The notes under the pieces: model-generated
Seen by the model: the letters and a program-made list of their open reading frames with translations, nothing else
Database searches by the model: none
What the model was told of the DNA's origin: nothing
Position numbers and translations under genes: made by a program
In this document: positions 16,011 through 25,107 of the stretch, piece after piece
How the letters are laid out: each line of letters starts with the position of its first letter
Position numbering within the stretch: position 1 is the stretch's first letter
Source: Trichocoleus desertorum NBK24
GTDB lineage: Bacteria; Cyanobacteriota; Cyanobacteriia; FACHB-46
Direction: 5' to 3'
NCBI RefSeq assembly: GCF_030409055.1
Contig: NZ_CP116619.1
Location: 3,573,628 to 3,637,627 of the forward strand
Length of the DNA: 64,000 bases

Positions 16011-17219
16011 CTAGCCAACTACAGAGGGCCGCATTGATGCATCTACATGGTTCAAAATCTTAGCAATTCTGCTCTCCCAAGAAAATTGGCGGGCAAACTC
16101 AACAATATGTGAGTATCCTTCTGGTTTTCTAGGATAAGTGTCAAGAACTTGTTGAAGACATTGAGCGAATTGGAGGGGGTTATCTGGCTCACACCAGCCT
16201 GCGATCGCATTTTCAGACCGAAACTCAGTTAAAGATGGAATTTCAGTCGCAACAATCGGATTTCCTGAAGCGAGATAATCAAATAGTTTGAGTGGAGAGG
16301 TGAAAGTAGCCGCTTCTCCAGAAAGATGAGGATGTGCTAAAGCATCGGCTGCTTGCACCAAACTAGTTAGCTGGTCCTGGCTTAGATGGCCTAAAAAGCA
16401 TACATTATCAATTTGTTGTGCTCTTACCCTTTGTTGGTAATCTTTGACCTGAGATTTGTTCCCACCAGCTAGGGCAAATTGAACATGGGGCAACTCTTTA
16501 GCAACTTCAATTAATAGATCAACACCTTTAAATTTCTGAAGAGCTCCAGCATATACCACTAAGGATTGGCGCTCATTCTTAAGTAGTTTACTGCGCCACT
16601 CTGCTGCTTTTTCAGGTTGCCTAAACAAGAAAAGATGATTAAAGCCATTGTGCAATTTAATGACTTTTTCAGGTGGCATTCCATGTTGAATCATACTTTC
16701 ACGGACTGTATCCGCTACTGTAACAGCAATCTGAAACAAAGGGTTCTGAACAATATCTAGTTCAAATTGTTTCTCTTCATGATGATGGTGCTCATAAATC
16801 GCAGGAATACCTTGTCGAACAGCTGCTTTCACAAAGTTCCAGTCACGAGTATGCACAAGTTTAGTGAAAGGTCGAATATGAACCGGAAAGTGGTACTTGC
16901 AGACTAATGTACTAGAGTTGAGAAAACGACTCCGTACTTGATCAAAAGGCCATGCTACGGGTAGTGAAGCAACTTTTAGCTTTTCTTGTAAGTTGTAGAA
17001 TTTTACAAGTTCTACGCTGGGAGTTTTAGGATGAAAAGGATGAATCCATGTTAATGGGTTGAGAGCTTGTGCTCCCTTTTCAAGATAGGTCAAGACTGTT
17101 GGCATTCCGAGATTAGCTGCGGCATTAGCAGAGTTAGCAATCTGTACTAAGTAAGCTTTATTAGGTTGCGGCAAAGTATCTCTAGCAAAAAAAAGGTAGT
17201 ACGCTGTCATTACATCCAC
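16011..17219 (-). CDS. Glycosyltransferase family 4 (GT-B)
   Basis: 402 residues. The second half has the GT4 nucleotide-sugar fold: VVYAGALQKFKGVDLLIEVA, VCFLGHLSQDQLTSLVQAAD, and the E-x7-E-like donor site in SPLKLFDYLASGNPIVATEI. The N-terminal half is the acceptor domain (SANAAANLGMPTVLTYLEKG). No membrane segment is apparent. It transfers a sugar with retention of configuration; donor and acceptor are unknown. It lies between the ABC exporter and the GT10 gene in the minus-strand glycan cluster. Confidence 0.87.
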   Translation of the reverse strand: MDVMTAYYLFFARDTLPQPNKAYLVQIANSANAAANLGMPTVLTYLEKGAQALNPLTWIHPFHPKTPSVELVKFYNLQEKLKVASLPVAWPFDQVRSRFLNSSTLVCKYHFPVHIRPFTKLVHTRDWNFVKAAVRQGIPAIYEHHHHEEKQFELDIVQNPLFQIAVTVADTVRESMIQHGMPPEKVIKLHNGFNHLFLFRQPEKAAEWRSKLLKNERQSLVVYAGALQKFKGVDLLIEVAKELPHVQFALAGGNKSQVKDYQQRVRAQQIDNVCFLGHLSQDQLTSLVQAADALAHPHLSGEAATFTSPLKLFDYLASGNPIVATEIPSLTEFRSENAIAGWCEPDNPLQFAQCLQQVLDTYPRKPEGYSHIVEFARQFSWESRIAKILNHVDASMRPSVVG

Positions 17220-17330
17220 TAAAGGCTTGCTAATTAAGAGATTAATCTAGATGCGGCCAAGTAGATAATAGACATAAAAGCCTAACGGCTTTTAATCCGA
17301 AGATTGATCAAAACAAAATCAACTTCAAGG

Positions 17331-19337
17331 CTAAACTGTAACTTCACTTTCAAGAGACTCTAGAGTTTTTAGTAACTTAACTGCTGAATAATAGGCCTCT
17401 TCTGTGAGTTCACTAACTTCTTCTGGATTTTCTGCCATACCATCAACAATCAGCTTTAAGGAGACAATCATTGAATTCAGACGAGTGCGAATTTCGTAAG
17501 AGGTTTTGGATAAGGCATCATGTTTGCTAACCTTGAGCGCTTCCTGGGTATCCTCAGAAAACTGCATTAGACACAGGCGCGCATAATAGCCGCCTTGCTT
17601 TAATAGCTCTTCATGGGAACCTAGTTCTACAACAGAGCCTTTATCCATTACTGCGATTTGATGTGCTTTTTGCACAGTGGAGAGACGGTGAGCAATCACG
17701 AGAGTTGTGCGATCGCGGCTCAGTTCGTCTATAGCTTGTTGCACTAAGCGCTCCGACACTGTATCCAACGCACTGGTTGCTTCATCTAAGATCAAGATTT
17801 CCGGATTACGCAGAAGGGCGCGAGCAATGGCAAGACGCTGACGTTGGCCACCAGAGAGTAAAACACCGCGATCGCCTAAAGGTGTATCAAAGCCTTGAGG
17901 CAACTGGACAATAAACTCGTAAGCATTCGATCGCTTAGCCGCCTCAATTACATCCTCATCGGTGGCATCCTCTTTACCGTAGGCAATGTTGTTAAGAACT
18001 GAATCATTAAACAAGAAGGTGTCTTGGCTAACGATCCCCATTGCCCTTCTCAGGGATTGGAGGTTGAACTCTCGCAGATCTTGGTTGTCTATAGTGATGC
18101 GGCCTTCCGTAGGATCATAAAACCTAGGCAACAAATCAGCCATCGTTGACTTTCCAGCACCAGAGGCTCCTACCAAAGCCAACGTTGTTCCCCGTGGTAC
18201 CCAGAGGTCTACATTCTTCAAAACTAAGCTGTTGCGGCTAGGATAAGCAAACGAGACATTTTCAAACCGGATGCCCTTTTCTAATTTCTTGTAGGTTACT
18301 GAACCGCTTGCCATAAACGGTTTGTTATCTTTACGCAAAAAGTCAGCCACAACTTCGACGCTGGCAGTAGCGTTAGCAAATGTATTGCGAGCGTTGTTTA
18401 ATTGACCAATAACGGGAAGGAGCCGAAAGAGAACAAATAAGTAAGTCAGTAATACAGCCGAGACAGCTTCTAGTTGCTGGAAGAAAAAAGTCCGCCCCAC
18501 AAAAAGGATCGACAACACTGCCAGCAGTCCAGACATTTCGTTCACGGGTCCGATCGCTGCAGAGTTGGCTTGGGAGCGAAATTCAGCTTTTTCTCGCGCT
18601 TGAATGAGTTCTTCTATTTGTCCATATTCTTTTTTCTCATTTCCAGCAGATTTAATCAGACGAATGCCAATCAAGAGATCTAGGAGACGATTAGAATACA
18701 TTCTCGAAACTTCGGTCAAAGTGCGACCAAATTCTTTAGAGCGCTGAATCCAATATTGATTAGTTAGATTAACTAACAGCAGCAAGCCCGTAGAGACCAA
18801 GGTTAACTGCCAGGATATTGACAGCAATATCCCAACAAATACCAAGATGGTGGCAACCGTAGAAACGAGTTGAAAGATAATTTGAACTGACTTGGCAGTT
18901 CGACCAACTTCATTTCCAATTCGATTCGTAATATCACCAATCTTAATTTGACTATAAAAATCCAAATCAACTTCTAGAAGAATTCTCAATCCTTCCTTTC
19001 TGAGATCATTGACTAGCAAGCGAGCTAAGTGGCCTGCAGACAAGGAGTTAATATATCCAGTTACATTTTTGAGAGCAATAGCCAATAGAATGGCTCCTAG
19101 CATTAGCAATAGTCGATACTGCTCAGGAGCACCGCCAAAAAGACCCAGAATTCTGCGGATGATGGGTGGGCCACTATTCAAAACCACATCTTGGCCTAGA
19201 AAGCTCAAGACTACAGGCACAATTAGAGTGGTGCTGACACCATTAAAGAGGGCTCCTGAGAAGCCCAATATGATGGTAATGAAATTCCAGAATGGGTATC
19301 GAAGAGCGTACTTTATCAGTAACTGGTTGGGAGACAT
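17331..19337 (-). CDS. MsbA-type ABC exporter with HisKA-like C-terminal tail
   Basis: 668 residues. An N-terminal six-helix ABC transporter domain (about 15-320) is fused to an ATPase domain (about 345-585) with Walker A GASGAGKSTMADLL, signature LSGGQRQRLAIARALLR and Walker B LILDEATSALD. Half-transporters of this type dimerise and move lipids or lipid-linked sugars. An extra tail of about 70 residues (600-668) reads SYEIRTRLNSMIVSLKLIVD, resembling a histidine-kinase dimerisation helix, except that Tyr614 stands where the phosphorylated His would be. As the first gene of the glycan cluster it probably exports the product. Confidence 0.88.
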   Translation of the reverse strand: MSPNQLLIKYALRYPFWNFITIILGFSGALFNGVSTTLIVPVVLSFLGQDVVLNSGPPIIRRILGLFGGAPEQYRLLLMLGAILLAIALKNVTGYINSLSAGHLARLLVNDLRKEGLRILLEVDLDFYSQIKIGDITNRIGNEVGRTAKSVQIIFQLVSTVATILVFVGILLSISWQLTLVSTGLLLLVNLTNQYWIQRSKEFGRTLTEVSRMYSNRLLDLLIGIRLIKSAGNEKKEYGQIEELIQAREKAEFRSQANSAAIGPVNEMSGLLAVLSILFVGRTFFFQQLEAVSAVLLTYLFVLFRLLPVIGQLNNARNTFANATASVEVVADFLRKDNKPFMASGSVTYKKLEKGIRFENVSFAYPSRNSLVLKNVDLWVPRGTTLALVGASGAGKSTMADLLPRFYDPTEGRITIDNQDLREFNLQSLRRAMGIVSQDTFLFNDSVLNNIAYGKEDATDEDVIEAAKRSNAYEFIVQLPQGFDTPLGDRGVLLSGGQRQRLAIARALLRNPEILILDEATSALDTVSERLVQQAIDELSRDRTTLVIAHRLSTVQKAHQIAVMDKGSVVELGSHEELLKQGGYYARLCLMQFSEDTQEALKVSKHDALSKTSYEIRTRLNSMIVSLKLIVDGMAENPEEVSELTEEAYYSAVKLLKTLESLESEVTV

Positions 19338-19608
19338 TCAGTGTTTCCTGTTTGTTTCCTGCTAATGGTTTCTAGCTAAAAACAAATAATTTTTTATATC
19401 TAATATCTGAAATTGTCATTATCTCACTAAAATTTATTTTTGAAATCGCCATTTTCAGCTCTAGAGTTTAAGACTTCCCTTTTCTGTACTTGATGATTCA
19501 CTAAATATAGTTGGTTCCGCTATATGTTAGTCAATCTGTTCCGGTGATTAGACGCACTTCCAGGGCTGCTTTATGTATTCTTCAAGGCGATGTAAATATT
19601 AAGTAAAG

Positions 19609-20355
19609 TTAAATGAATACAAGCGGTTTGTCTTTCAACGGAGCAAAGGCATTGGCATCAAAGCGGTAGAGACTTGCGGGGCGTCCTGCTCCTCGTGACA
19701 CCTTGATACCAGTGTCGTAGAGAAATCCGAGTTTGAGTAGACGAGAGCGGAAATTGGAATAGTCCGAAAAGTTCTCGCCTAACACAGTTATGTAAAGTTG
19801 GTAGAGGTCGTTGAGCGTAAAGACGTCTGGCAGTACTTCGAATGCTATAGGACTATACTCCAGCTTGTTACGGAGTCGTTGATACCCATATTGCAGAATT
19901 CGATTGTGGTCAAAGGCTAGTTGGGGTACTTGCTCTAGGGGATACCAGGCAATACCGCTCACACCATTGGCAACTAGTTCTGCTTCTTCGAACCGTACGA
20001 GGGCAAAGTAACTGACTGAAAGATAGCGCACGCCATAACTATCAGGGGCTTCTCTGGGGTCGCGACCTGGTTCACCAAAGGTATAAAGCTGTTCTAGGTA
20101 AAGGTTTTTGACACGGATTTTTTCAGCCAAAATCCGGTAGGCAGCTTCTTCTAGGGATTCTCCCTGGCGCACCAAGGTTCCGGGGAAACACCATTGACCT
20201 AGAAATGGTTCCTCTTGCCGCATGACTAATAAAGCTAGGAGGCGGTTCTGAAGAGTATCGACTGAGAAGATGACGTTGTCTACTCCAACTTTGAAGTCCG
20301 CTAATGCTGTTTGGGTTACCGGATCTGCACTCTTTTTGGGGCGGTGTCCTGGCAT
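19609..20355 (-). CDS. NrtR-like Nudix-family transcriptional regulator of NAD metabolism
   Basis: 248 residues. A Nudix-fold domain (about 25-160) is followed by a winged-helix DNA-binding domain (about 165-248: LPDVFTLNDLYQLYITVLGE, NFRSRLLKLGFL, GRPASLYRFDA), the architecture of NrtR. The Nudix box is degenerate: the catalytic REUxEE is replaced by RILAEK, which is usual for NrtR proteins that sense ADP-ribose instead of cleaving it. The segment YLEQLYTFGEPGRDP is also typical. It is the last gene of the pncB-nadD operon and overlaps nadD by about 40 bases, so it presumably controls that operon. Confidence 0.85.
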   Translation of the reverse strand: MPGHRPKKSADPVTQTALADFKVGVDNVIFSVDTLQNRLLALLVMRQEEPFLGQWCFPGTLVRQGESLEEAAYRILAEKIRVKNLYLEQLYTFGEPGRDPREAPDSYGVRYLSVSYFALVRFEEAELVANGVSGIAWYPLEQVPQLAFDHNRILQYGYQRLRNKLEYSPIAFEVLPDVFTLNDLYQLYITVLGENFSDYSNFRSRLLKLGFLYDTGIKVSRGAGRPASLYRFDANAFAPLKDKPLVFI

Positions 20356-20915
20356 GCGTACAATTGCTCTTGATGAATATAGGCTTCAACGGTTGGGGAT
20401 AATGCTTCTGATTGGCCTGCTTCACGGTAGGCGGTGGAGGAAATGGCAGGGCCAGTCAAGTCAGCGATCGCAACTTTTGCACCCAGCCGTCTTAATTCCG
20501 CCAAATCATTATCCTTTAGAGGGTAACCTGGCCGTGGAATAACCAAAAGCTTGACTTGTTGCAGTAAGTCTTCTATTCGATACCAAGTAGGCAATTGAGC
20601 CACCAAATCTGCCCCGATCGTGAGGGTGAGATCTGCATCAGGCCATTGCCTGCGTGCCTGGTCTACGGTGATCAAGGTTCGAGGGCTGCTCAGCTCTGGC
20701 TGCAAACTAATATTGTGCCGTGGCGGTTCAATATCTTGAATCAAGAGTCGCAGCATAGCGCTTCGATGCTCTAGAGGTGTTTGATGAGATTTGAAAGGGT
20801 TGTCAGAAGCCCACACTGCAACGTAGTCAAAGCGTTGGGATAGCCAGCTTAAGATCGCTTGATGTCCGGCGGTCGGTGGGTCAGCACTAGTGCCAAAGAG
20901 AGCAATTTTTAGCAT
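20316..20915 (-). CDS. nadD: Nicotinate-nucleotide adenylyltransferase
   Basis: About 199 residues from the internal ATG at 20915; an upstream ATG at 20945 would add ten residues not typical of the family. The nucleotidyltransferase motif KIALFGTSADPPTAGHQAIL corresponds to GxFDPxHxGH, and the second motif is ISSTAYR. GADLVAQLPTWYRIEDLL is the substrate loop. The first motif has Ser-Ala and Thr-Ala at places where most NadD proteins have Thr/Phe and His; His18 of GH is kept. It converts nicotinate mononucleotide to its adenine dinucleotide, the step after PncB, whose gene lies directly upstream. Confidence 0.83.
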   Translation of the reverse strand: MLKIALFGTSADPPTAGHQAILSWLSQRFDYVAVWASDNPFKSHQTPLEHRSAMLRLLIQDIEPPRHNISLQPELSSPRTLITVDQARRQWPDADLTLTIGADLVAQLPTWYRIEDLLQQVKLLVIPRPGYPLKDNDLAELRRLGAKVAIADLTGPAISSTAYREAGQSEALSPTVEAYIHQEQLYACQDTAPKRVQIR

Positions 20916-21015
20916 AGGGAGTGACAAGGAAAATGGGTGAGTCATGAAGGAGCATCCAGTAAACGCAAGAGTCCAGAGGCAAGAGTCTAGAGGCAGGCGT
21001 CGTAAATCCTGACTG

Positions 21016-22359
21016 TTAGGCGTGGCGGGTTTTTTCTGTTAGTTCTAGGAGATGAGCGGAAATTTCCACAGGGGATGGGGATGGGCGATCGCGGCGACGT
21101 AGCTCTGCGGGCAAACTAGCCACAGCCGTGGCTGTGCGTTCAGCGATCGTTGCTAAGGATTCGGGTAGGTGTAAGCGATCTCCTTGCTTAAAGACGGTTT
21201 GTAGCAATGGTTGCTCGTGCTGAAAAACTTCTGTGATCAACCCTAAGCGATCGCTATGGATTTGTCCGTGTTCAAAGCGGCGAAAAATTTGCTTGCGTCC
21301 TGGATAAGTTAATTTACCGCTAGCCTCTTTCATGACCGGGAGACCATCCAGTTCAACTAGCTTATACACGCCATTGACAGGCTCTCCAGTGACTAATCGG
21401 GTGCCTAAACCGTAGCCATCGATGCAAGCGCCTGCGGCCCGCAGTTCTGCAATTTTCCACTCGTCTAGATCTCCACTGGCAAAAATAGGTACGCCCGGAA
21501 GCCGCGATCGCACTTGCTGCGAAAGTGTCACCAAATCGCCAGAATCAATTCTTACCCCTTCCAGGGTCATGGTGCCAGCTTTGACTTGCTGAGCGAGTTG
21601 ATCGGCAGCGGCGATCGTGTCGTAGGTGTCGATTAGCAGAGGAGCCCCCGGAAAGTAGCGGTGAAAAGCGGTAAACGCTTCGATTTCACTTCCCTGGACG
21701 GCAGTCAAAGCCATCACTAAGGAGTGAGCCATCGTCCCAGCGGGCTGACGACCGAGTTGGAGGGCTGCCAGCACATTGGAAGTGGCATCTAAGCCAGCGG
21801 CTAAAGCGGCTCTTGCGGCCCAGAGTGCGGCCTGGGGGCTAAAAGCGCGACGAGTGCCAAATTCTAGCAATACGGCTTGCGAACCCGCCGCATCTCGGAT
21901 TCGGGCGGCGCGGGTCGCAATGAGCGTTTGGTAGTTTAGTGCATTGAGTAGATAGGTTTCTACAATTTGGGCTTGCCACAAAGGTGCTTCGATTCTTAAC
22001 AGCGGTTCGTTGGCAAAGACAACAGTCCCTTCTGGAACGGCCCAGACATCTCCGGTAAAGCGAGCCGTTTCTAGCAAGCTCCAGAAGCGACCGGGGGCTT
22101 GGCTAAAAATGCCGCTAGCTTGTAGAGCTGCAATTTGCGTTGCACTAAATTTGAGTTGTTCTAAGTACTCCAGTGCTTGAGCCAAACCCATCGCCACTAG
22201 ATAGCCAAAATTCTCTGGTAAGCGTCGCACGGTTAGCTCAAAACTAGCCCGACGCTGTTCAATGCCCTCCCCGGTATAGCAGGCGGTCATGGTGAGCTGG
22301 TAGAGATCGGTCAGCAAACTATAGTCTTCTGGCTGTAGCGTCAGTTCTAAATTGGCCAC
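21016..22359 (-). CDS. pncB: Nicotinate phosphoribosyltransferase
   Basis: 447 residues. It condenses nicotinate with PRPP to give nicotinate mononucleotide in NAD salvage. Family features are SLLTDLYQLTMTACYTGEGI at the N terminus, LLEFGTRRAFSPQAA, the catalytic-His region AGTMAHSLVMALTAV, and the phosphate-binding strands IDSGDLVTLSQQVRSRLPGV, IFASGDLDEWKIAELRAAGA and IDGYGLGTRLVTG. This is the larger bacterial form without a separate C-terminal extension. It is the first gene of the pncB-nadD-nrtR cluster; the 556-base region upstream should hold its promoter and any NrtR site. Confidence 0.94.
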   Translation of the reverse strand: MANLELTLQPEDYSLLTDLYQLTMTACYTGEGIEQRRASFELTVRRLPENFGYLVAMGLAQALEYLEQLKFSATQIAALQASGIFSQAPGRFWSLLETARFTGDVWAVPEGTVVFANEPLLRIEAPLWQAQIVETYLLNALNYQTLIATRAARIRDAAGSQAVLLEFGTRRAFSPQAALWAARAALAAGLDATSNVLAALQLGRQPAGTMAHSLVMALTAVQGSEIEAFTAFHRYFPGAPLLIDTYDTIAAADQLAQQVKAGTMTLEGVRIDSGDLVTLSQQVRSRLPGVPIFASGDLDEWKIAELRAAGACIDGYGLGTRLVTGEPVNGVYKLVELDGLPVMKEASGKLTYPGRKQIFRRFEHGQIHSDRLGLITEVFQHEQPLLQTVFKQGDRLHLPESLATIAERTATAVASLPAELRRRDRPSPSPVEISAHLLELTEKTRHA

Positions 22360-22915
22360 CCTTCTCTCCTAGACCAGCAAATTTTCAGGTTTGATTCTTT
22401 GCAAGGCAGCAAGTTTGCCCTCAACCCCCTAGGTTGCCTCAGCCCAGCAATTCGGCCATGTTGCTTCAAATCACTTTTTCACAACTAGCTATCGATTGCC
22501 GTGTCAGTTGTTTCAAATTCAACTGGCCTTTATTGGCACGCTGGGTCTCATTGCAACAGAGCTTTCGTTTAATTATAGTCAAATTTACCAAAATTAGATA
22601 AAGCTTTTGCTCAGGTTCGCCTAATTTGTCCAAAGCTAGTGACGAAGCACTTGCAGCGCACCTTTACTTACACATCGGATTTATGGTGATTTCACGAAAA
22701 TAGACGTTGGGCGATCGCACGTCTTAGCAGACTCAGCACATCTTGATTAATTATCAAAGGTAAAGCAGTATCAAGAAGAGTAAATGATGCTCCAACTAAG
22801 CTAAAGAATTATACGTGTTTCGGCTCTCTTTAAAGGAGTTGGCGATAATAAAGGTATCAGGTTACATAGCTTGGTTTAGAGCGAGTCATTACTCACTAAT
22901 CTTGAGAGCAACCTT
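22360..22915. other. Gene-free region between pncB and a small plus-strand gene
   Basis: 556 bases. It must contain the leftward pncB promoter and the rightward promoter of the 49-residue gene. An AT-rich block at about 22565-22610 is the likeliest place for a regulator site, but I cannot match it to a known NrtR operator by eye. TTGGCG at 22839 and TACATA at 22863, 18 bases apart, are a possible rightward promoter. One HIP1 site lies at about 22711. No RNA gene is evident. Confidence 0.35.
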
Positions 22916-23065
22916 ATGAAGTTACGTAGAACTTTTAATGATTTAATTCAGTTTGTTTTTGCTGCGGTCAACCGGATCTTTAGCCCTACCGACGATGAGT
23001 ACCCTGCGACTGGTGTCCAGCCTTTTGAGGGAGATCTGAGATCAAGACGGTCTTATGATCGTTAG
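22916..23065 (+). CDS. Small cyanobacterial-type protein, 49 residues
   Basis: A short frame starting MKLRRTFNDLIQFVFAAVNR, then IFSPTDDEYPATGVQPFEGD and a basic end RSRRSYDR. GAGAG lies about eight bases before the ATG, and a stem-loop terminator follows about 140 bases after the stop, so it looks like an independent transcription unit. The first half could form an amphipathic helix; no membrane segment. The pattern seems familiar as a conserved short protein of filamentous cyanobacteria, but no function is known to me. Confidence 0.6.
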   Translation: MKLRRTFNDLIQFVFAAVNRIFSPTDDEYPATGVQPFEGDLRSRRSYDR

Positions 23066-23201
23066 CTAGTCAGGCGCTTGCCAAGTCTGCTTTGACCCAA
23101 AGGAGCCGAATCTAACCTTAGTGATTGCAATCCTAAATTGCATGACTGCTGTTGTGAATTGTCTAAATTAATCTGTGACTTTTACTAGTAAATCTTTCTG
23201 G

Positions 23202-23240
23202 CTCGGTGAATTACTCTACCTATTCTTCACCGAGTTTAGT
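23202..23240 (+). terminator. Stem-loop terminator after the 49-residue gene
   Basis: CTCGGTGAA at 23202-23210 pairs with TTCACCGAG at 23226-23234 (perfect 9-bp stem, 15-base loop), followed by TTTAGTT. This has the form of a rho-independent terminator for rightward transcription. Confidence 0.6.
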
Positions 23241-23357
23241 TATGAATATTTAAATTTATGAATTTAGTTGGATTTAATTTGTTTTATGGCATGTTTTAGC
23301 GATCGCCAATGCAAATTAACTAGCTCCCATAAATCCTATAAAACCTACATAAAACAA

Positions 23358-24086
23358 TTAATCCGACAAAATCTCTTGAGTACAGTTGCCGCTAGAATCC
23401 CATTGCAATTCTGCTAATAGCAAAGCGTTGACCCCGATCACGACTCCAGTCAACAAAAATTGCCAAGCGGCAAAATAAGGCAGGATGAAGATACCGAGCA
23501 AGTGAATGAGCGCGACTAAGATGAAGGCTCGCGATCGCATCCGCCAACCTGTGCCCAAATAACCCACTGCGTTTAATCCCAGCCATAGCGGACAAAGCTG
23601 AAGCAACATGCCGCTCCAGCCGAGAAAAATGCTGAGGTCAGTAATCACCAGACCACCTAGCATCAACCAAGCCCACCACCGCAGCACCCATTTGAAATGC
23701 TCAAATTGGCTCCAAGGTGCTGTCAATCTACGCATGCCCAATGTACCTAAAACCGTTAAGACCGACCACAGAACAGCTTGCAAACTCCAGTTAATAGGCA
23801 AAAACTGAGCCGTTGCGAAAATAGCGATCGAGATGACTCCCCAGAGAATACAAGCTTGATCGATGCGTGTATAAAAGGTGGAAATAATAGTTTGACCGCC
23901 TACTTGCCAATGAATTCGCCACAAACCAGGTAAATCTTCGATCGCAAAAGCAGATTCTTTAAAGCGAACTAAAGGAATATCGAAATTAAAAAAATTTAGA
24001 TTAATTTGACTAACTAAATTCATTGACTTCAAAAGGTGATTGAAAATAAAACGATGTCGTTCCTTTGATCGGAACGATACAATCAT
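23358..24086 (-). CDS. Polytopic membrane protein of unknown function
   Basis: 242 residues from the ATG at 24086, which has GAGGAG very close upstream; an ATG at 24023 would give a 221-residue form. About five or six hydrophobic segments lie between residues 75 and 230 (for example ACILWGVISIAIFATAQF and FLLTGVVIGVNALLLAELQW). The first 70 residues are soluble and include LPGLWRIHWQVGGQTI. No catalytic motif is recognised. It stands alone between AT-rich gaps. Confidence 0.6.
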   Translation of the reverse strand: MIVSFRSKERHRFIFNHLLKSMNLVSQINLNFFNFDIPLVRFKESAFAIEDLPGLWRIHWQVGGQTIISTFYTRIDQACILWGVISIAIFATAQFLPINWSLQAVLWSVLTVLGTLGMRRLTAPWSQFEHFKWVLRWWAWLMLGGLVITDLSIFLGWSGMLLQLCPLWLGLNAVGYLGTGWRMRSRAFILVALIHLLGIFILPYFAAWQFLLTGVVIGVNALLLAELQWDSSGNCTQEILSD

Positions 24087-24399
24087 CTCTCCTCATGTAT
24101 CGCCTTAAATCTATCGGCAGAAGCGGTTTAACGGATCTTGGAGTCTGCCAACAGAAGTACCTGAAGTCGTTAGCTTTTACTTGAGATTAATGACTGCAAT
24201 CTTCCAGCCAGCTTTGCACCAAGTTTAAAGATTAATAGCTTATCCTGGCTAGAAGATTGAAACTGTATCTGTTTTTACGCTCAGTTTTGATTGAGTCTTA
24301 ACTTTTCAGAAAAACTCAATTTTTTGATACAAATTTAACCAATTATTTGAGGTACCAGTTATTTTATTAGCGTCATAAATTTATTACTTAGCTAATTCA
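24087..24399. other. Gene-free AT-rich spacer
   Basis: 313 bases between two minus-strand genes. It contains AT-rich runs (about 24300-24400) and no HIP1 site. I see no RNA gene and no strong stem-loop; it probably contains the promoter for the membrane protein gene. Confidence 0.35.
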
Positions 24400-25107
24400 T
24401 TAGTTTAAAAAAAGAATTTTGTGTAATAAGAAACTTAAAGCTCCGCTGGCAATGGGTACGGTTAAGTTATCAATTCCAAACTTAGAGAAAGCTTCTAATC
24501 CAGCGGCAATGGTAGCCACTACCAACGGAATGCACCAAGTTTGCCAAGTATTTCCTTGCACTCCGAACAAAATGGCGCTGCTGACCACGTAGCTCACTGC
24601 TGCCATCGTCAATGATCCTTCCCAACTCTTCTGCATGTCCCAAAGTTTGTAAGGATGACGACCAAAACGGCGACCAATCAAAGCTGCTAGCCCATCTCCC
24701 CAGGTCATTACCAAGATGCCGAGAACTGCGTACTGGGGCTGCTGGGTGGGCCAAAACCAAGCAATCAACACCCCAATGCTGACGGCATAGAAAAAGGTGC
24801 CCCAGCTTTTGCGGCCCACGCTGTTCATGCTGGCCAAGATGGGGATGTAGTAGGAAATAAAGGCGATCGCGCTTGCCAAAACAGAAGCCGTAATTCCCAT
24901 CCAAGCAGGAATCTGGAGCCACCAAGCCAGCAAAATGACATTGCCTACGCCAATATGGACGACTTTCCGCACGATCTCGGCATCGGTCTCAGTGTAGCGG
25001 CCTAGCCACTCTGCTAAGAGCACGACACAACTAAGCCAGACTCCGACAACAGTCAACTGAACCCAAAAGCTGGGTGGGGAAGCAAGGCCAAGTACTTCAG
25101 TCAGCAA
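24400..25107 (-). CDS. Diacylglycerol/polyprenol kinase family protein, phytol kinase-like
   Basis: 235 residues, seven or so hydrophobic segments, TTG start. The CTP-dependent lipid kinase motifs are visible: EIVRKVVHIGVGNVILL near the N terminus, ILVMTWGDGLAALIGRRFG in the middle and MQKSWEGSLTMAA after it. In cyanobacteria and plastids this family (VTE5-like) phosphorylates phytol released from chlorophyll so that it can be used for tocopherol and phylloquinone. Substrate is inferred from the lineage; farnesol or dolichol-type alcohols are possible alternatives. Confidence 0.83.
   Translation of the reverse strand: MLTEVLGLASPPSFWVQLTVVGVWLSCVVLLAEWLGRYTETDAEIVRKVVHIGVGNVILLAWWLQIPAWMGITASVLASAIAFISYYIPILASMNSVGRKSWGTFFYAVSIGVLIAWFWPTQQPQYAVLGILVMTWGDGLAALIGRRFGRHPYKLWDMQKSWEGSLTMAAVSYVVSSAILFGVQGNTWQTWCIPLVVATIAAGLEAFSKFGIDNLTVPIASGALSFLLHKILFLN

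Noticed and set aside
22565-22610. NrtR operator in front of pncB
   Set aside because: The AT-rich block has no clear palindrome that I can match to a known site, so it is noted only as a place to look.
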